Shown one piece after another: positions 9,394 through 17,543 of a DNA stretch of 64,000 bases. Positions within the stretch are counted from its first letter, which is position 1. Every line of letters starts with the position of its first letter. This stretch comes from Coprococcus aceti (GTDB lineage Bacteria > Bacillota > Clostridia > Lachnospirales > Lachnospiraceae), in the NCBI RefSeq assembly GCF_025567285.1, contig NZ_JAOQJT010000013.1, forward strand, positions 19,595 to 83,594, in the 5' to 3' direction. The position numbers were made by a program, and so were the translations under genes. The notes below the pieces were generated by a model, which ran no database searches, was not told the origin of the DNA, and saw only the letters and a program-made list of their open reading frames with translations.

Positions 9394-9422
9394 TTGTGAA
9401 AAAAAATATATCGTGCTACACT
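9394..9422 (+). promoter_or_regulatory. Promoter of the thrS leader
   Basis: TTGTGA, 17 bases, TACACT, located just before the T-box leader. Its spacing and position fit a sigma-A promoter that would produce a leader of roughly 320 bases. The upstream stretch 9312-9393 is A-rich and shows nothing else. Confidence 0.6.
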
Positions 9423-9429
9423 AGGTGGC

Positions 9430-9700
9430 AGATAAGATAAAGGCATAGACGGAAAGAGTAGTGTGGTGGATGCATCCAGAGAGAGCTGCATATGTGAATC
9501 GGACTCAGATATGAATCAGACGTGAGCCAGAACATATGGTGGGAGCAGCTTATGATATATCACATGAAGACCACTCCCGAGCCGTGCGCGATATAAGCGT
9601 CACCGCGTAGCTGCGTTAAAGGCATAATTGAGTTAAAAGTTAAGGTGGAAACGTGCATACGCACCCTTAGATAGATTATATCTAGGGGTGCTTTTTTGTT
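9430..9700 (+). promoter_or_regulatory. T-box riboswitch leader of thrS (threonine)
   Basis: T-box leaders sense uncharged tRNA and control read-through of a terminator. Visible parts are an AG-box-like CAGAGAGAGCTG (9477-9488), a candidate specifier codon ACC for threonine (9570-9572) in ATGAAGACCACTCCCGAG, and the T-box proper AAGGTGGAAACGTG (about 9642-9655). The terminator GCACCCTTAGATA/TATCTAGGGGTGC ends in seven T (9661-9697). The identity of the downstream gene, threonyl-tRNA synthetase, agrees with an ACC specifier. Stem boundaries and the specifier position are read by eye. Confidence 0.88.
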
Positions 9701-9750
9701 GTTACATGCAATTTATTTTCACTTTATAAGAAGTAAGAAGGAGAACTGAC

Positions 9751-11514
9751 ATGGTTAATTTCAAAGAAGACGAACAGCTTAAGACACTGAATCATTCCTG
9801 TGCACATCTTATGGCACAGGCTATCAAGCATCTGTACCCACAGGCAAAGTTCTGGGTAGGACCGGTAGTTGCAGAAGGATTCTACTACGATGTAGATCTC
9901 GGCGATGACGTTATCAGAGGCGAGGAAGATCTCGCAGCCATCGAGAAAGAGATGAAGAAGGTTGCCAAGAGCGGCAAGAAGATCATCCGCAAGGAGATAT
10001 CCAAGGAAGAAGCTCTTGAGATGTTCAAGGATGACGAGTACAAGCTCGATCTTATAAATGGACTTGAGGATGGAACGATCACATGCTATGAGCAGGGTGA
10101 TTTCACAGACCTCTGCCGTGGACCTCACGTAGACAATGTAAAGCTTTGCCGTAACTTTAAGCTCATCAGACATTCAGGAGCTTACTGGAAGGGCGACAGC
10201 AAGAACAAGGTTCTTCAGAGAATATATGGTGTGTGCTTCCCTACAAAGGAGGAGCTTGAGGAGCATCTTCAGTTACTTGAAGAGGCTAAGGAGAGAGACC
10301 ACAGAAAGATCGGCAAGGACATGCAGCTCTTCATGGTTGATGACCTCGTAGGACGTGGACTTCCAATGTTCCTTCCAAAGGGATATACAGTATGGCAGGA
10401 GCTTGAGAACTACATCAAGCGCAAGGAGAGAAAGCTTGGCTATCTCCACGTTATGACACCTTGTGTAGGTACAGTAAACCTCTACAAGACATCAGGTCAC
10501 TGGGATCACTACAAGGACAACATGTTCCCGGCAATGGAGATGGAGGGAGAGTCATTTGTACTTCGTCCAATGAACTGCCCACACCACATGATGATATATG
10601 CAAACAAGATGCACTCATATAAGGATCTTCCTATCAGGATCGCTGAGATCGCACACGACTTCAGATTTGAGGCAAGTGGTACACTCAAGGGTATTGAGAG
10701 AGGAAGACACTTCTGTCAGAACGATTCACATATATTTGTGACACCAGACCAGATCGAGGAAGAGTTTGCAGGAGTTGTTAAGCTCATATTTGACACATAC
10801 AAGGATTTCGGAATCACAGATTACAGATGCGTACTGTCACTCCGTGACCCAGAGGACAAGGTAAAGTATCACGATGACGATGAGATGTGGAACAAAGCAG
10901 AGAATGCACTTAGAAAAGTTCTTGATGATATAGGAATCGATTACACAGAGGAGATCGGTGAGGCTGCATTCTACGGACCAAAGCTTGATGTAAATGTTAA
11001 GCCGGCCGTAGGAAATGAGTATACACTCTCGACATGTCAGCTCGACTTCTGTCTGCCAGCTAAGTTCGATCTGAAGTATATCGACAAGGACGGCGAGAAG
11101 AAGACACCTGTAGTTCTCCACAGAGCTATCCTTGGATCTCTCGACAGATTCATGGCTTACATCCTTGAGGAGACAAAGGGCAATCTTCCAACATGGCTTG
11201 CACCTGTACAGGTAAGAGTTATGCCTGTCAAGACAGACAACGAGGATCTCATGGCTTATGCTCATAAGGTTGTTGATGCCCTTGATGCCATCGACGTTCG
11301 TGTAGAGCTCGACGACAGAGCAGAGAAGCTTGGTTATCGTATGCGTGAGGGTCAGGTTCAGAAGGTTCCATACCTTCTCGTAATCGGATTCAATGAGGCT
11401 GAGAACGGAACAGTATCATACAGACTTCACGGTGAGGCTGACACAACAGTTCTTCCACTTGACGAGTTCGTACAGAAGATCGACACAGAGATCAAGACAA
11501 TGGCTCACAAGTAA
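9751..11514 (+). CDS. thrS: Threonyl-tRNA synthetase lacking the TGS domain
   Basis: Attaches threonine to tRNA-Thr. The 587-residue protein starts almost directly at the editing domain (HSCAHLMAQAIKHLYP and DLCRGPHV), so the N-terminal TGS domain of about 60 residues found in the 640-residue enzymes is absent. The class II core carries the zinc ligands Cys (RPMNCPHH), His (QNDSHIF) and His (VVLHRAIL), and the anticodon-binding domain is complete. AAGGAG sits ten bases before the ATG, and no coding frame for a TGS domain lies upstream, since that region is the T-box. Codon choice is typical of a highly expressed gene. Confidence 0.97.
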   Translation: MVNFKEDEQLKTLNHSCAHLMAQAIKHLYPQAKFWVGPVVAEGFYYDVDLGDDVIRGEEDLAAIEKEMKKVAKSGKKIIRKEISKEEALEMFKDDEYKLDLINGLEDGTITCYEQGDFTDLCRGPHVDNVKLCRNFKLIRHSGAYWKGDSKNKVLQRIYGVCFPTKEELEEHLQLLEEAKERDHRKIGKDMQLFMVDDLVGRGLPMFLPKGYTVWQELENYIKRKERKLGYLHVMTPCVGTVNLYKTSGHWDHYKDNMFPAMEMEGESFVLRPMNCPHHMMIYANKMHSYKDLPIRIAEIAHDFRFEASGTLKGIERGRHFCQNDSHIFVTPDQIEEEFAGVVKLIFDTYKDFGITDYRCVLSLRDPEDKVKYHDDDEMWNKAENALRKVLDDIGIDYTEEIGEAAFYGPKLDVNVKPAVGNEYTLSTCQLDFCLPAKFDLKYIDKDGEKKTPVVLHRAILGSLDRFMAYILEETKGNLPTWLAPVQVRVMPVKTDNEDLMAYAHKVVDALDAIDVRVELDDRAEKLGYRMREGQVQKVPYLLVIGFNEAENGTVSYRLHGEADTTVLPLDEFVQKIDTEIKTMAHK

Positions 11515-11543
11515 GAGTGAAAATTTTACACCACAGGTTCACT

Positions 11544-11578
11544 TACCCTGTCCGAAAGGACAGGGTATTATTTTTTTG
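11544..11578 (+). terminator. Rho-independent terminator of thrS
   Basis: Perfect stem TACCCTGTCC/GGACAGGGTA with a GAAA loop, followed by a T-rich tract. Confidence 0.92.
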
Positions 11579-11611
11579 TCAATAAATGCTTAATGTGAGG
11601 AGGCATAGGAT

Positions 11612-12808
11612 ATGAGACAGGGATATAAGTTTATACGTGAGAGTGGCTGCGAGCATGACGATGATTATCTCAGTCATCTTTTTAACGACATTTTCTGCTG
11701 GACGAATGGCACATATAAGCTCTGTTATACACGCCCGGATATGGAGGCAGTGAACGGAGATAATATACTCGACATTGAGAATGGTGAGAATAAAATACTG
11801 TCATTTGACTATCATATGCAGCTCCTTGTATGCAAGAGAAATGACCGGGAAAATACAGAAAATGATAAGAAGGCAGATAACGAAGAAAGCGATAGAGATG
11901 AGTGGGAGACTTTGATAAATGCATCGGCATACGACTTTCCGAATGTCAGGCAGCTTAAGGCGGATATACGGACTATACTTGATTCAGACATGGAAGATGC
12001 CCAGATCGTTAGGAATAATAGCGGTGATCCGTATGAAAAAGTGCTGTGTCTTGGGACGGAGGGGACATATGTGGAGGATGGATATGTTCTCAGAAGGATA
12101 AAGAGATACCCGGAGTGTGACACGCCGAACCGGTATGAGCTGGAGGTAGGAACAAATTGTGGTGTGGATTCTGGGATTGCTCAATTTTACCGTTTGACCG
12201 GCCTGAACAGGGAGGATATCCGCAGTCTGTATACATGCGTTACGAGATTCATAGAAAACGCTGAGGACTTGTATAATCACCGGCTGAAATTTCACCAGGA
12301 TAGAGAAAAGCATAACAAGAGAATTGATGGCGAAGTTCTGATGTGTATGGAGAACAGCTTTGAGCTTGTCACCGAAGGCGAAGAGCTGGCCAGTATCAAA
12401 TATTGGAATTTTAGAGGCGAAAAGCTGACAAAGGAATATAATGCGAGGGTCTGGTCTATAGATGGTGATGCTGGCAGTATTGATCTGGGAAGTGGTGAAA
12501 TGCTGTATATGGATCAGATATATTCCATAGATAAAAAAAGCCCCACCGAGGAAATGTTGTGTATGGGTGTGGAGGAGATAGCCGAGGATTTCTGTGACAG
12601 CATACTTGTGAAGACGGTGACGATGCTGGATGATTTCGGAACCATGGAGGTATATGATCTCTGTGAAAAATATGGTGAATACATAGATAACAGGTATTAT
12701 ATGTATCGTGAGGAACACGGATTTGAGATGCCGGAAGATGTGTTCCCTGGGGATGGTGTAAAGCCGTATGTTGAGAAAGTCATACGGCTGTTGAAGTCAA
12801 AAGTATAA
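11612..12808 (+). CDS. Unrecognised 398-residue acidic protein
   Basis: I do not recognise this family. The ATG at 11612 follows AGGAGG by about nine bases, codon use resembles the neighbours, and the frame is long, so the gene is real. There is no signal peptide or membrane helix, which points to a cytosolic protein. It is rich in Asp, Glu and Tyr, with a charged stretch near residues 75-92 and eight or more scattered Cys that form no CxxC pair. It stands alone between the thrS terminator and the convergent Rrf2 gene, so context gives no function. Confidence 0.75.
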   Translation: MRQGYKFIRESGCEHDDDYLSHLFNDIFCWTNGTYKLCYTRPDMEAVNGDNILDIENGENKILSFDYHMQLLVCKRNDRENTENDKKADNEESDRDEWETLINASAYDFPNVRQLKADIRTILDSDMEDAQIVRNNSGDPYEKVLCLGTEGTYVEDGYVLRRIKRYPECDTPNRYELEVGTNCGVDSGIAQFYRLTGLNREDIRSLYTCVTRFIENAEDLYNHRLKFHQDREKHNKRIDGEVLMCMENSFELVTEGEELASIKYWNFRGEKLTKEYNARVWSIDGDAGSIDLGSGEMLYMDQIYSIDKKSPTEEMLCMGVEEIAEDFCDSILVKTVTMLDDFGTMEVYDLCEKYGEYIDNRYYMYREEHGFEMPEDVFPGDGVKPYVEKVIRLLKSKV

Positions 12809-12837
12809 AAAATATAACAAAAGCATGTATATATGAT

Positions 12838-13272
12838 TTAAATGCAATAGTTATCTGCCGCCTCAGGTCTTTCTGCCACAAGGTCAGCGATGGTGGTGGT
12901 GTCTACCACGTCCCGGATCGCTTTGTCCAGTCTGCGCCAGAGACCTATGGTGGAGCATCTTGCCTCGCGTTCGCACTGGAATTCATCTGCATCAAGGCAC
13001 GCAACAGGAGATATGCCGCCCTCAGTGAGCCTTAAAACCATTCCAACTGTTATGTCTTCAGGGGCTTTTCGGAGAAGATAACCTCCCTGTGGACCTCTGG
13101 TGCTCTTCACCAGCCCGCCGGAGTTCAGCACAGAAGTGATCTGCTCAAGGTATTTCTCGGATATTTCCTCCTGTGCGGCAACATCCTTGATGCTCACTGG
13201 CTTGCCGTCTGTCCTCGATGCTATATTTATAAGAAAACGCAGAGCGTAACGCCCTTTTGTGGATACTTTCAT
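12838..13272 (-). CDS. Rrf2-family transcription regulator (CymR/IscR-like)
   Basis: Winged-helix repressor of 144 residues. The N-terminus MKVSTKGRYALRFLINIA is the Rrf2 signature and is followed by the recognition helix region (SEKYLEQITSVLNSGG). The C-terminal half has three Cys spaced C-x7-C-x5-C (CLDADEFQC, CSTIGLW), similar to the Fe-S ligands of IscR/NsrR members. The start is fixed by GGGAGG upstream of ATG 13272. The gene is divergent from the metY-cysK cluster, so control of cysteine synthesis, as by CymR, is a reasonable inference. Whether it binds Fe-S, a CysK complex or another signal cannot be told. Confidence 0.88.
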   Translation of the reverse strand: MKVSTKGRYALRFLINIASRTDGKPVSIKDVAAQEEISEKYLEQITSVLNSGGLVKSTRGPQGGYLLRKAPEDITVGMVLRLTEGGISPVACLDADEFQCEREARCSTIGLWRRLDKAIRDVVDTTTIADLVAERPEAADNYCI

Positions 13273-13377
13273 AATATAAACCTCCCAAATGCCTGTATTT
13301 ACTGATGATTTCACATCATTTACACGTCTATTATAACATCTGAAAAAAAACAATCAAGATAATTCATAAAAAACCTA

Positions 13378-13406
13378 TTGACAAAGTGGGAATTAGGCTG
13401 TAATAT
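13378..13406 (+). promoter_or_regulatory. Strong promoter of the sulfur cluster
   Basis: TTGACA, 17 bases, TAATAT: near-perfect sigma-A boxes reading towards the Cys-tract peptide, metY and cysK. The spacer contains GGGAATTAGG (13388-13397), a candidate repressor half-site. Confidence 0.85.
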
Positions 13407-13444
13407 ACAGCTATGCTTAATTCATAGTTTCCGAGTAGGAATTC
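13388..13444 (+). promoter_or_regulatory. Candidate Rrf2 operator sites
   Basis: Two similar boxes, GGGAATTAGG (13388-13397, inside the promoter spacer) and GTAGGAATTC (13435-13444, just downstream of the -10). The second forms the small palindrome TTCC-GAGTA-GGAA (13429-13441). CymR-type sites also contain a GGAATT core, so the adjacent Rrf2 protein is the likely binder. Inference from position and resemblance only. Confidence 0.4.
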
Positions 13445-13523
13445 TGTGAAAAGTAAAAATAATCACAGAAATGATACGATCAAGTCAAAGTTCAAAGACG
13501 AAAATCGAGAAAGAGGTGTTGAT

Positions 13524-13607
13524 ATGCTGGGAAGGACATTTAAACCGCAGTACCTTAATGAAGACAGACGAATGTGTTGCATAGAAGTCATGTGTTGCTG
13601 CTGTTAA
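13524..13607 (+). CDS. 27-residue Cys-tract leader peptide of the sulfur cluster
   Basis: A short open frame in the leader of metY-cysK. AGAGG lies seven bases before its ATG, a ribosome binding site as good as that of the large genes. The peptide ends MCCIEVMCCCC followed by TAA, so six of its last ten residues are Cys, four of them consecutive. It is 169 bases upstream of metY and downstream of a strong promoter. This is the architecture of a translated sensor peptide: ribosomes short of Cys-tRNA would stall on the tract and alter expression of the cysteine genes. The coding signal is seen directly; the regulatory role is inference. A metal-binding micropeptide is an alternative. Confidence 0.7.
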   Translation: MLGRTFKPQYLNEDRRMCCIEVMCCCC

Positions 13608-13776
13608 AGCGAACACAGAACAAATAATCATGACACAGATATAAATAACAGATCATACATAATAGACAGAGAATAATAAAGAAGAGTATAATGCCACATG
13701 AGCTCATATACATGACAAGATGAATGGGCAGGTGCGCATGACAGATAAAATATTTGAATTTAAGGAGAATAAGATC

Positions 13777-15087
13777 ATGGCAAAGAAGACAAGAGCAGAG
13801 AGAAATTTAAAGTTTGAGACATTACAGTTACACGTAGGACAGGAGACAGCAGACCCGGTTACGGATGCAAGAGCGGTACCAATCTACCAGACATCATCAT
13901 TCGTATTCCACAACTCACAGCATGCAGCTGACAGATTCGCACTCAAGGATGCCGGCAACATCTACGGAAGACTTACAAATCCAACAGAGGATGTATTTGA
14001 GAGAAGAATCGCGGCCCTCGAGGGTGGCGTTGCAGCACTGGCAGTTGGCTCAGGCGCAGCAGCAGTTACATATACAATTCAGAACCTTGCACTTGCAGGA
14101 GACCACATCGTAGCAGCAAAGAATATCTACGGCGGAACATACAATCTCCTTGCACATACACTCAAGGATTACAATGTAGATACAACATTCGTTGATCCAC
14201 TTGATCCACAGGCATTTGAGGATGCTATCCAGGAGAACACAAAGGCCCTCTACATTGAGGTCCTTGGAAATCCTAACTCAGAGGTTTCAGATATCGAGAC
14301 AATAGCAAAGATCGCTCACGCACACAAGATTCCGCTTGTTATCGACAGCACATTTGCAACACCATACCTTGTAAGACCTATCGAGTACGGTGCGGACATC
14401 GTAGTTCACTCAGCGACAAAGTTCATTGGTGGACACGGAACAACTATCGGTGGTGTCATCATCGACAGCGGTAACTTCGACTGGAAGGCATCAGGCAAGT
14501 TCCCACAGCTCACTGAGCCAAATGAGAGCTACCACGGTGTAAGCTTTGTAGACGCAGCAGGTCCTGCAGCATTTGTCACAAGGATCAGAGCTATTCTCCT
14601 CCGTGACACAGGTGCTACGATCTCACCAATACACTCATGGATATTCCTTCAGGGACTTGAGACACTGTCACTCCGTGTTGAGAGACATGTATCAAATGCA
14701 CTCAAGGTAGTTGAGTACCTGAACAATCATCCACTTGTTGAGAAGGTAAACCATCCTTCAGTTTCAACAGATCCTGAGCAGCAGAGACTGTACAAGAAGT
14801 ACTTCCCTAACGGTGGTGGTTCAATCTTCACATTTGAGATCAAGGGTGACGCAGAGACAGCCAAGAAGTTCATTGACAATCTGGAGATATTCTCACTTCT
14901 TGCAAATGTCGCTGATGTTAAGTCACTGGCTATCCACCCGGCATCAACAACTCACTCAGAGCTGAATGAGGCTGAGCTTATCGATCAGGGAATCAAGCAG
15001 AACACGATCAGACTTTCAATCGGTACTGAGAACATAGACGATATCATCGAGGATCTTGACGAGGCATTCAAGGCAATTCAGGAGTAA
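13777..15087 (+). CDS. metY: O-acetylhomoserine sulfhydrylase (PLP-dependent)
   Basis: Cys/Met-metabolism PLP enzyme, which typically joins O-acetylhomoserine with sulfide to give homocysteine. The 436-residue length and N-terminus (FETLQLHVGQE) match the O-acetylhomoserine aminocarboxypropyltransferase branch. The PLP-binding Lys215 is in HSATKFIGGHG, and the motif YGRLTNPT is present. ATG 13777 follows AAGGAG; an in-frame ATG at 13720 would overlap leader sequence and lacks a site. It sits upstream of cysK and divergent from an Rrf2 regulator, which supports a role in sulfur assimilation. Use of O-acetylserine or thiosulfate as well is possible. Confidence 0.92.
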   Translation: MAKKTRAERNLKFETLQLHVGQETADPVTDARAVPIYQTSSFVFHNSQHAADRFALKDAGNIYGRLTNPTEDVFERRIAALEGGVAALAVGSGAAAVTYTIQNLALAGDHIVAAKNIYGGTYNLLAHTLKDYNVDTTFVDPLDPQAFEDAIQENTKALYIEVLGNPNSEVSDIETIAKIAHAHKIPLVIDSTFATPYLVRPIEYGADIVVHSATKFIGGHGTTIGGVIIDSGNFDWKASGKFPQLTEPNESYHGVSFVDAAGPAAFVTRIRAILLRDTGATISPIHSWIFLQGLETLSLRVERHVSNALKVVEYLNNHPLVEKVNHPSVSTDPEQQRLYKKYFPNGGGSIFTFEIKGDAETAKKFIDNLEIFSLLANVADVKSLAIHPASTTHSELNEAELIDQGIKQNTIRLSIGTENIDDIIEDLDEAFKAIQE

Positions 15088-15090
15088 TAT

Positions 15091-15139
15091 ATTTGCGGTG
15101 CGGCTTGCGACAGATATACTTGGTTTTCGCACCGCAAAT
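15091..15139 (+). terminator. Intergenic hairpin between metY and cysK
   Basis: Perfect 12-bp inverted repeat ATTTGCGGTGCG/CGCACCGCAAAT with a 25-base loop and no T-run. It may partly terminate or protect the upstream message, setting the metY to cysK ratio. Confidence 0.55.
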
Positions 15140-15181
15140 CATATATTAAAATTTTGCAGTTAGAAAGAGAGGTTTTATACA

Positions 15182-16111
15182 ATGAGCAATATTTATAAGA
15201 GCGCAGCAGAGCTTATAGGTAAGACTCCACTTCTGGAGCTTTCAAACATAGAGAAGAAGAATGATCTCAAGGCAAATATCCTTGCGAAGTTGGAGTACTT
15301 TAACCCAGCAGGAAGTGTAAAGGACAGAATCGCATTCCAGATGATCGAGGATGCTGAGAAGGATGGAACACTCAAGCCGGGTGCAACTATCATCGAGCCT
15401 ACATCAGGTAACACAGGTATCGGTCTTGCATCCATAGCAACAGCCAAGGGTTACAAGGCGATCATCGTTATGCCTGAGACCATGAGCGTTGAGAGACGTA
15501 ACATCATCAAGGCATACGGTGCTGAGATAGTTCTCACAGACGGAACAAAGGGAATGAAGGGGGCCATCGCAAAGGCTGATGAGCTTTCAAAGGAGATCCC
15601 TGGCAGCTTTGTAGCTGGACAGTTCGTAAATCCATCCAATCCAAAGGCACACAGACTCACAACTGGTCCTGAAATCTGGGAGGATACAGACGGCAAGGTA
15701 GATGTATTTGTAGCCGGTATCGGAACAGGTGGAACTATCACAGGCGTTGGCGAGTATCTGAAGGAGAAGAATCCAGATGTAAAGGTCATCGCCGTTGAGC
15801 CTGCCACATCACCAGTCCTCTCAAAGGGCGTTTCAGGAGCACACAAGATACAGGGAATCGGTGCAGGATTTGTTCCTGACACACTTAACACAAAGGTATA
15901 TGACGAGATCATCGCCGTTGAGAATGATGACGCATTTGTAGCAGCAAAGGAGATCGCATCAGCAGAGGGAATCCTCGTAGGAATCTCATCAGGTGCAGCT
16001 TACTTTGCAGCAAAGCAGATCGCAGAGCGCCCTGAGTATGCAGGCAAGAATATCGTAGTACTTCTTCCAGACAGTGGAGACAGATATTACTCAACTCCGT
16101 TATTCGGCTAA
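15182..16111 (+). CDS. cysK: Cysteine synthase A
   Basis: PLP enzyme that makes cysteine from O-acetylserine and sulfide. The 309-residue protein has PLP Lys47 in NPAGSVKDRIAF, the substrate loop TSGNTGIGLA, the phosphate-binding GTGTGGTIT-type loop (GIGTGGTITGVG) and SSGAAYFAA. It is complete and typical. The ATG follows AGAGAGG at a slightly long spacing. It shares the Rrf2-flanked, Cys-leader-preceded cluster with metY and ends at a strong terminator. Confidence 0.96.
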   Translation: MSNIYKSAAELIGKTPLLELSNIEKKNDLKANILAKLEYFNPAGSVKDRIAFQMIEDAEKDGTLKPGATIIEPTSGNTGIGLASIATAKGYKAIIVMPETMSVERRNIIKAYGAEIVLTDGTKGMKGAIAKADELSKEIPGSFVAGQFVNPSNPKAHRLTTGPEIWEDTDGKVDVFVAGIGTGGTITGVGEYLKEKNPDVKVIAVEPATSPVLSKGVSGAHKIQGIGAGFVPDTLNTKVYDEIIAVENDDAFVAAKEIASAEGILVGISSGAAYFAAKQIAERPEYAGKNIVVLLPDSGDRYYSTPLFG

Positions 16112-16150
16112 ATGGATATATAGTAATTGCTGTGATATAGAATTTATATG

Positions 16151-16191
16151 AAAAAGCCACCACATCGTGTTTTGATGTGGTGGCTTTTTTT
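16151..16191 (+). terminator. Terminator of the metY-cysK cluster
   Basis: Stem AAAGCCACCACATC/GATGTGGTGGCTTT with a short loop, A-rich before and T-rich after, so it could work in both directions. Confidence 0.92.
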
Positions 16192-16198
16192 GAAAGTA

Positions 16199-16334
16199 CC
16201 CTTAATTAGCTGCATAAATAGTATACAATTGGATAACCTTAAAACTGATAGAACTTTGAGGGGAAATGCCCTTAATTGGGTTGACTTTCCCTTAAAATGT
16301 GCTAATATTTAAGGGAAAAGGAGCAAATTAAGGG
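16199..16334 (+). promoter_or_regulatory. Promoter of the first fic gene with five CCCTTAA heptamers
   Basis: The promoter is TTGACT (16281-16286), 16 bases, TAATAT (16303-16308). CCCTTAA or its complement TTAAGGG occurs at 16199, 16269, 16289, 16309 and 16328. One copy is upstream of the -35, one in the spacer, one directly after the -10 and one against the start codon. Copies 2-4 are about 20 bases apart, two helical turns. This looks like an operator array for a dedicated repressor, perhaps the winged helix at the C-terminus of the Fic protein itself. Repeats and promoter are seen; the regulator is inferred. Confidence 0.7.
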
Positions 16335-16335
16335 A

Positions 16336-17382
16336 ATGAGAACTTTTAATTACAGTAAAATAAAAGAAGAAAAATGGGATTCTGAAGTGCTTGGACTCAT
16401 AGCTGCAATATATAGATATGCAGGTAAACAGGAACTGTATTTAAGACAGCGTCCGGATGAACTGGATAAGCTTGTTGAGATAGCAAAGATCCAGAGCACG
16501 GAGGCGTCCAATGCCATAGAGGGTATAGTCACAACAAATACAAGAATAAAGCAGTTGGTTGAGGAGAAGACCACACCGAAGAACAGAGCCGAGGAAGAGA
16601 TAGCAGGTTACAGGGATGTGCTGGGGGTTATACATGAAAGCTTTGATGCAATACCTATAACTCAGAATTATATACTTCAGCTGCATAAGATGTTGTACAG
16701 TCATATGAATAACCCATTTGCAGGAAGAACAAAGACGGTGCAGAATTATATCAGCGCAACTTATCCTGATGGGCAAACGGAAGTCCTGTTCACGCCGATG
16801 GCTCCATTTGAGACACCGGAAGCGCTGGACAGGATATGTGGGGAATACAACAGGGTGATCGGTAATTTCGAGGTGGAGCCGCTGATCGTCATTCCTGTTT
16901 TCATACATGATTTTCTGTGCATACACCCGTTTAATGATGGCAATGGCAGAATGAGCAGACTGCTCACAACGCTTCTGCTATATAGAAGTGGATTCTATGT
17001 TGGAAAGTATATTTCTCTTGAGGCAAAGATAGCGGGGAATAAGGAGTTATATTATGAGTCGCTTGGGAAAGCCCAGGCAGGCTGGCACGAGGGCACAGAG
17101 GACGTGATCCCGTTTATAAAATATCTCCTTGGGACAATACTGGCTGCTTATAAGGATTTTGAGGAGCGCTTTGAAATCGTAGAGGAAAAGTTGCCGGCGA
17201 TTGAGATGGTGCGAAAAGCAATACTGCTGAAAATAGGAAAGTTTACAAAGCAGGATATAATGGAACTTTGTCCGTCTCTCAGCATCAGTTCGGTAGAGGG
17301 AGCACTCAGAAAACTCGTAAAAGAGGGCGATATAGGCAGAGGCGGTACAGGCAAGTCTACCTATTATGTCAGAATGAAATAA
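16336..17382 (+). CDS. Fic domain protein with C-terminal winged helix
   Basis: Fic enzymes transfer AMP (or another nucleotide part) from ATP to hydroxyl groups of target proteins. The 348-residue protein has the full active motif HPFNDGNGRMSR with catalytic His197, and an N-terminal inhibitory helix Ser58-x3-Glu62-Gly63 (SNAIEG), placing it in the class whose own N-terminus blocks ATP binding. Residues about 290-348 form a predicted winged helix (KQDIMELCPSLSISSVEGAL). This combination is common in bacterial housekeeping-type Fic proteins. It has its own promoter with a heptamer array. The target is unknown. Confidence 0.93.
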   Translation: MRTFNYSKIKEEKWDSEVLGLIAAIYRYAGKQELYLRQRPDELDKLVEIAKIQSTEASNAIEGIVTTNTRIKQLVEEKTTPKNRAEEEIAGYRDVLGVIHESFDAIPITQNYILQLHKMLYSHMNNPFAGRTKTVQNYISATYPDGQTEVLFTPMAPFETPEALDRICGEYNRVIGNFEVEPLIVIPVFIHDFLCIHPFNDGNGRMSRLLTTLLLYRSGFYVGKYISLEAKIAGNKELYYESLGKAQAGWHEGTEDVIPFIKYLLGTILAAYKDFEERFEIVEEKLPAIEMVRKAILLKIGKFTKQDIMELCPSLSISSVEGALRKLVKEGDIGRGGTGKSTYYVRMK

Positions 17383-17543
17383 CATATGCTTGTATTTTTT
17401 CCGTTAGCTTGTTAATCTATTGTACGAAACAGGAGATCAGTATGCATGGCAGAGTCTAATTGCCGGTACATTTGAGATGGTGGGCAGATTGGGATAAGAC
17501 TGATCTGAATGAATTGATATTAGGGGAAAAGGGATATAAGACT

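Noticed and set aside
13608..13776. Intrinsic terminator or T-box between the Cys-tract peptide and metY
   Set aside because: I looked for a GC stem with T-run and for a T-box sequence and found neither; the stretch is A-rich and unstructured by eye.
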